Shown: positions 60,137 to 64,000 of the stretch, in pieces
Layout of the letters: the number at the start of each line of letters is the position of its first letter
Numbering within the stretch: position 1 is the stretch's first letter
Assembly (NCBI GenBank): GCA_944392695.1
Contig: CALXXN010000009.1
Coordinates: 21,746 to 85,745 of the forward strand
DNA: 64,000 bases
Source of the DNA: an uncultured Spirochaetales bacterium
Lineage (GTDB): Bacteria; Spirochaetota; Spirochaetia; Sphaerochaetales; Sphaerochaetaceae
Direction of reading: 5' to 3'
Position numbers and translations under genes: made by a program
Notes under the pieces: model-generated
The model's input: only the letters and a program-made list of their open reading frames with translations
What the model was told of the DNA's origin: nothing
Databases searched by the model: none

Positions 60137-61294
60137 CTATATGATGTCACCATTCCAAAGCTGGGTGAGGAACAGCTTCCATGGGATGATCCTGATTCCA
60201 TCCTCTGTCGTCCTTTCAAACTGTTCCCGGCAGACAAGGATGTAGTCTTTGACAACCCCTTCCTCCATGAAGGCCCTGAGTCCACGGAGTTCCTTGTTCG
60301 TGATGTTTTTCGAAGTCTTCACTTCTATAGCGGCCTTGCCCTCGATTACAAAGTCGACTTCATAACCCTCCCTCGTCCTCCAGAAGTAGAATCCATCATC
60401 AGTCATGTTGTAATCCATGTAGGCTTTGAGTTCCATGAAGATGTAGTTCTCAAAGAGCTTTCCGTATTCAGTCATGTTCTCGGAAGGGACAGGCATCCTG
60501 GCGGCGGTCCTGGCGACTCCGACATCGAAGAAATAGAACTTTGCCGTATTCACAGGAACCCTCTTCGTCCCCTTCCTGTATGGCCGCAGGTAATGGCCGA
60601 TGAATGTGTCTACAAGGATCTGATACCAGTTTTTGATTGTGTCTGCTGACATCCCGATGTCCCGTGATACATTGGAAAAATTCATCAGTTCGGTGTTTTC
60701 TGAGGCTGCAAACGCAATGAAGTCATTGAACTTGTCCAAGTCCCTCCGCTCTCCTTCTGCAGCGATTTCAGTCTCAAGATATGCCCGTACATAATTCCTG
60801 AGCAGTATTTGTGGGTTCTTTGATTGGAAGACCTTGGGGAGCATGCCTGATCCGAGGATATCATCAAGAGATGGATTTTTATCTTCAACCTCTTTCCAGA
60901 CAAGAGGATGCATATATATGATTCCCGCACGTCCTCCAAGGAGGTTGTTACCACTCTTCTTGATTTTCCTTGCGCTGGATCCTGTGAGGAGGAATTGTAT
61001 GTCACTGTGTGTCATCACATGCTGGACATCGAGCAGGATCCGGGGGAACAGTTGCACTTCATCGATTATGACGAAGCCTTCATCCTTGCCATGTAACATC
61101 GAGCGCAGGAGGACTGGGTTTTGTTTGAATGCATCAAGGGTGTCTCCATCCAGGAATGTTATTGACAGGATGGCTTCTTTCTGGAGTTCGTTTTCTATAT
61201 AAGCTGTTTTCCCGGTCATCCTCGGGCCGAATAGGAAAAGGGATTCATCTTCAAGGATGCTGTCGATTTCCAATGCGCGTCTGATGTACTTCAT
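60137..61294 (-). CDS. AAA_14/DUF4143-type ATPase
   Basis: A 385-residue ATPase with Walker A FGPRMTGKTA (about residue 24), Walker B FVIIDEVQL (about 75), sensor LLTGSSARKIKKSG, a winged helix (SADTIKNWYQILVDTF) and a C-terminal PD-(D/E)XK-like core YEVDFVIEGKAAIEVKTS. Same plan as 5503-6804 but low similarity. Such genes are exchanged frequently. Three TTCCGA-type words including a perfect palindrome lie upstream. The stop is three bases from the small plus-strand gene. Confidence 0.88.
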   Translation of the reverse strand: MKYIRRALEIDSILEDESLFLFGPRMTGKTAYIENELQKEAILSITFLDGDTLDAFKQNPVLLRSMLHGKDEGFVIIDEVQLFPRILLDVQHVMTHSDIQFLLTGSSARKIKKSGNNLLGGRAGIIYMHPLVWKEVEDKNPSLDDILGSGMLPKVFQSKNPQILLRNYVRAYLETEIAAEGERRDLDKFNDFIAFAASENTELMNFSNVSRDIGMSADTIKNWYQILVDTFIGHYLRPYRKGTKRVPVNTAKFYFFDVGVARTAARMPVPSENMTEYGKLFENYIFMELKAYMDYNMTDDGFYFWRTREGYEVDFVIEGKAAIEVKTSKNITNKELRGLRAFMEEGVVKDYILVCREQFERTTEDGIRIIPWKLFLTQLWNGDII

Positions 61295-61327
61295 TTGGTT
61301 GCCTTTACTCTGGATTTTATCATGAAA

Positions 61328-61397
61328 TTCCGAATTAGACTAGGAATTTTTCAAAAAAATTCCGAATCAGATTCGGAAAAATTACTGAAAATTCCGA
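61328..61397. promoter_or_regulatory. Repeated TTCCGA operator words upstream of the ATPase gene
   Basis: The perfect inverted repeat TTCCGAATC-A-GATTCGGAA (61360-61378) with further ATTCCGA(A/G) words at about 61328 and 61391, in an AT-rich gap 5' of the minus-strand ATPase gene. Confidence 0.5.
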
Positions 61398-61467
61398 GTG
61401 TGAAATATCTTTATCCTATTTACTGTAAGATGTTGATTGAATACTCAGTATTCACTGGCTTTGTTTG

Positions 61468-61485
61468 ACATGTTGACTAACATGT
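61468..61485. promoter_or_regulatory. Inverted repeat in the gap between ATPase and response regulator genes
   Basis: ACATGTT-GACT-AACATGT, perfect. No gene in 61295-61587; a CCTGTG/CACAGG stem-loop at 61505-61525 lies behind the response-regulator stop. Confidence 0.4.
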
Positions 61486-61587
61486 GTGCTGTATGCTGGT
61501 GGAGCCTGTGTGCTTTTTGCACAGGTCCATTACTGGCATGACCGCGTAAGGTTTTGCAATGGGGTGGACAAGTACGCCTGTGCCTGC

Positions 61588-62253
61588 TCAGAAGAGGTGT
61601 TCGATTTTCAGCTCCCGTATCTTGCTTACGATCTCACTGGTCCTGGAGAGTTCGAATTTCTGGAGGAGGGTGCGGATCTGGCTTTTGACAGTGACGGGTT
61701 CGACACAGCGCTTGTGGGCGATCTCCTTGACCTTCATACCTTCGAGGAAACATGCGATCAGCTCACGCTCTGTGTTGGTCAGGCTTCCAAGATGGCGTAT
61801 GAAATACAACAGGCTCTGTTCACTGTCAGAGAGCCTCTTGTATTCCTTCATCACAAGGCGCTGCACCCTTTTGTCCAAGGTTGGATCCCCATCCCTGACG
61901 GCTTCCAGATGGGCTTTGAGCTCCTCATCACTGCAACCCTTGACCAGGAAGTCCTTGGCCCCTGTGGCCATGGCTGTGATGACCATGTCATCGTCGTCAT
62001 GGCTGGAGAGGTAGATGATGTCGGCATCGGGATGGCGGGTGAGGATGGCGGAAGCGGCTTCGATCCCGGCCTTGCTCGTCTCCATCTCGATGTCCATCAG
62101 CACGATGTCCGTATCATCTGGATCGAATGCTGATACAGCCTCATCGCCGCATGCGGCCTGGTGTGTGACCTGGAAGCCTTTGATGGCGTCTACTGTATTG
62201 GCGATATGCTCCCTTATGATCTCATTGTCTTCGACCACCATGACTGATGTCAT
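61588..62253 (-). CDS. Response regulator, NarL/LuxR type
   Basis: A 221-residue two-component regulator. Receiver domain with acidic pair Glu8/Asp9, phosphoacceptor Asp54 (VLMDIEM) and KDFLVKG (switch Lys); C-terminal LuxR helix-turn-helix (LTNTERELIACFLEGMKVKEIA, VEPVTVKSQIRTL). The start lies two bases after the stop of the histidine kinase gene, a conventional pair. Targets unknown. Confidence 0.93.
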   Translation of the reverse strand: MTSVMVVEDNEIIREHIANTVDAIKGFQVTHQAACGDEAVSAFDPDDTDIVLMDIEMETSKAGIEAASAILTRHPDADIIYLSSHDDDDMVITAMATGAKDFLVKGCSDEELKAHLEAVRDGDPTLDKRVQRLVMKEYKRLSDSEQSLLYFIRHLGSLTNTERELIACFLEGMKVKEIAHKRCVEPVTVKSQIRTLLQKFELSRTSEIVSKIRELKIEHLF

Positions 62254-62255
62254 GA

Positions 62256-63737
62256 CTACCTCCCTTGTGGCAGGCCGAGCTTAGGCAGGAGTATGATGAA
62301 GCGGCTGCCACCACCTTCCACGGCCTCGTACCTGATGCTCCCCAGGTGTTCTTTAACCACGCTACGTGCGAAATACATGCCCATGCCCCAGTTCTTGCTG
62401 GAGTTCTTGCTTGAATAGAAGGGCTGCCAGATGTTCTTAAGCGTCTTCTTGTCTATGCCTCGGCCCTTGTCGGTGATCTTGATCGAGACCCAGAGCCGTT
62501 CCCTCTCAGCATCAAGCCTGACCGCTTCATCGACACCAGCCTCCTTTGTGGCCTCGACTGCGTTCATCAGTATGTTCGCTATCGCTTCAGACAGGTTCGG
62601 CCCATCTGCCAGGACCTGGATCCCGCTTTCCTGTGGATTGATGACGAGTTGTGCATCTGGATGACGGTCCATTGTCATCCTGACAGCATCTGCGAGTATG
62701 TTGTCGAGCAGGGTGGGGCTCAGGGTGCTCACAGTGGACCTGCTGGTCCTGTGAAGCCTCTCGATCCGTTCGAGGAGCTGGGTGGTTATCGCATGGGCCC
62801 TCTTCACATCCTTGTCCTCACCATGCTCCCTCTGGATCTTCGCAAGCAGGATGTCGAGGGCGAGGAGTTCGTTCTTGGTGCCATGCGTGAGTATGCCTAT
62901 CCACTTGCTGGCAAGGCCTGCGGTGCGCTTGAGCGTGATCTCCTCGGCCCTCTCGTTGAAGTTGATGCTGATGTACCTGACCAGGGAGGCCGCACCTATG
63001 AGGCCGAACACGACGCTGCCTGTCATGACAATGGCGTACATCGTAGGTGAGAGCGATGGGGACAGGTACCAGAGTCCCAGGAGGAACATGTACTCGTTAT
63101 GATAGAAAAGGTAGATCTGCGCAGGGTCCTGGAGGGCGTAGAAGGAGAATAGTATGGCCAGTGATACGAGGATCGAGCTCTTCGCCAGGAAGCGGCGTTT
63201 GAAGAAAGGCAGCGTGATGGCGCTGTATTCCCTCACCAGCACCACCAATGCTGACAAGACATAGGCATAGACATAGGTCTTCGAGGAGGTGACAAGGATC
63301 CTCAGCACAGGGCCTCCTTCCTCCGCCAAGGCCTTGAAGACGGCTGGTATGTAGCAGATGAAGATGGCGAGTGGGATGACGAGGAGCAGTGGGAAGCGTC
63401 GTTTGAGCTTCACAGCCAAGTCGAAATAGGACATGTCCAAGGCTGTCAGCAGCAAGAGGACGGGGAAGCTGTAGCGGCCGATCGAAGTGAAGAATCCAAG
63501 GCCTTCAAGTGTCGTGACCCTGTACATGAACCAGTTGCGTATGCCACGGGTTCCATAGAGCATCACGCTGACTTCGTGGCCTATGCCTCCCTTTTTCGCG
63601 ATATAGGTCAGTATCGCAAAGATGAAGAGGAAGAGGGAGAGGCAGCTTGCCGAAATCAGGAGGCAGCGCAGGTCGCGCCTGATCGCCAGGAGGACGAGCG
63701 AGAAGATGAGTATGATGGTGACAAGTATCAGCAGCAA
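62256..63737 (-). CDS. Sensor histidine kinase with multi-pass membrane input domain
   Basis: A 493-residue kinase with about seven or eight N-terminal helices (residues 1-255), a dimerisation helix with HGTKNELLAL (the phosphoacceptor His, about residue 290) and a HATPase domain (NILMNAVEAT N box, DKGRGID, GMGMYFARSVV G boxes). It starts with TTG 63737 after AAGGAGGAAAAGG; no better start is seen. The membrane part could sense lipophilic or envelope signals. Partner response regulator directly downstream. Confidence 0.92.
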   Translation of the reverse strand: MLLILVTIILIFSLVLLAIRRDLRCLLISASCLSLFLFIFAILTYIAKKGGIGHEVSVMLYGTRGIRNWFMYRVTTLEGLGFFTSIGRYSFPVLLLLTALDMSYFDLAVKLKRRFPLLLVIPLAIFICYIPAVFKALAEEGGPVLRILVTSSKTYVYAYVLSALVVLVREYSAITLPFFKRRFLAKSSILVSLAILFSFYALQDPAQIYLFYHNEYMFLLGLWYLSPSLSPTMYAIVMTGSVVFGLIGAASLVRYISINFNERAEEITLKRTAGLASKWIGILTHGTKNELLALDILLAKIQREHGEDKDVKRAHAITTQLLERIERLHRTSRSTVSTLSPTLLDNILADAVRMTMDRHPDAQLVINPQESGIQVLADGPNLSEAIANILMNAVEATKEAGVDEAVRLDAERERLWVSIKITDKGRGIDKKTLKNIWQPFYSSKNSSKNWGMGMYFARSVVKEHLGSIRYEAVEGGGSRFIILLPKLGLPQGR

Positions 63738-63791
63738 GCGCCCTTTTCCTCCTTTTCCATGATTCTAGCATGTCTGCCTGCCGCTTTGTAC

Positions 63792-63816
63792 AAAAAGACC
63801 GGGCATCACTGCCCGG
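63792..63816 (-). terminator. Terminator of the truncated gene at the window end
   Basis: On the minus strand CCGGGCA-GTGA-TGCCCGG followed by TCTTTTT, about 25 bases after the stop at 63842. Confidence 0.85.
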
Positions 63817-63841
63817 CCTCTGCATCTGACATGCCTGGTCC

Positions 63842-63941
63842 TTACTGTGCGGCTTCAAGCATGACGTCGAACATCACGTAGCTGTCCACTGGTGTCGACT
63901 GGTCGACAGCGTCTCCGAAGCTCTCCCCGTATTTTGAGTTT
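63842..63941 (-). pseudogene. C-terminal tail of a broken gene
   Basis: The minus-strand frame reads NSKYGESFGDAVDQSTPVDS and YVMFDVMLEAAQ before TAA 63844-63842, with a good terminator behind it, so it was a real gene end. An in-frame TAA at 63944-63942 cuts it upstream and the sequence becomes AT-rich (63945-64000). Either an insertion interrupts the gene there or an assembly joint does. Product not recognised. Confidence 0.5.
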
Positions 63942-64000
63942 TAGCACTAGAAAGTTTTAAGGCTAAAAAGCACTTTACAGAATCAACAAGTTATACAACT

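Noticed and set aside
63930..64000. GTTTTAG-type sequence that recalls a type II CRISPR repeat or tracrRNA
   Set aside because: Only one copy is visible, it does not end in AAAC, there are no spacers and no cas genes in the window.

Overview
The window looks like chromosome of a fermentative, host-associated spirochaete, probably near Sphaerochaetaceae/Spirochaetales. This is inference. It rests on a CarD-IspD-IspF gene block, an EF-G with the spirochaete/mitochondrial-type (spdEFG1) N-terminus, many lipoproteins, and solute-binding-protein sugar transporters without PTS genes. Coding density is high, genes often overlap by ATGA, and most starts have a clear Shine-Dalgarno sequence.

Layout. 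1-2.3 kb: two peptide-type ABC permeases (the first cut by the window edge) and an M20 peptidase, then tRNA-Phe. 2.5-8.3 kb: two 50-bp direct repeats in front of an AlbA_2/Schlafen-type regulator, two lipoproteins and an AAA_14/DUF4143-type ATPase. 8.5-15.7 kb: SDR oxidoreductase, MsmX/UgpC-type sugar ABC ATPase, divergent TetR, CNNM/CorC membrane protein, an orphan P-loop ATPase, and carD-ispD-ispF. 15.8-26.9 kb: a glycan locus on the minus strand read as solute-binding protein, small membrane protein, two permeases, GH112 phosphorylase, two Cys-type sulfatases and an anaerobic sulfatase maturase, with a divergent AraC regulator. 27-36.1 kb: alkaline phosphatase, YibE/F-like protein, small outer-membrane protein, HIT hydrolase, methyltransferase, EF-G, CBS-ACT protein and an unusual Smr protein. 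36.3-38.6 kb: metal P1B-ATPase and CsoR, each with a CsoR-like operator.

38.6-56.8 kb looks like an accessory region. It holds IS21 and ISL3 remnants nested in a broken ATPase gene, a second sugar operon (GntR/solute-binding fusion regulator, GH116, ABC importer without ATPase, GH32, PfkB kinase), a TnpB element with an in-frame TAG, a UPF0303 fragment, MscS and MATE membrane proteins, and a truncated tyrosine recombinase lying beside tRNA-Asp with tandem 11-bp repeats that may be its arm sites. 57-64 kb: DUF1232 protein, Fic protein, flavin reductase, a TetR/aldo-keto-reductase chimera, a second AAA_14-type ATPase, a LuxR-type response regulator with its histidine kinase, and the tail of a broken gene at the window end.

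How the genes work together (inference). Neither sugar importer encodes an ATPase, so the MsmX/UgpC-type ATPase at 9.5-10.7 kb may energise both. In the first locus all enzymes lack signal peptides, which suggests that sulfated mucin-type disaccharides are imported, desulfated in the cytoplasm by FGly sulfatases activated by the adjacent maturase, and then phosphorolysed by GH112. In the second, GH116, GH32 and a fructokinase-like enzyme suggest use of a beta-glucoside and/or fructoside under control of a one-component regulator that carries its own solute-binding domain.
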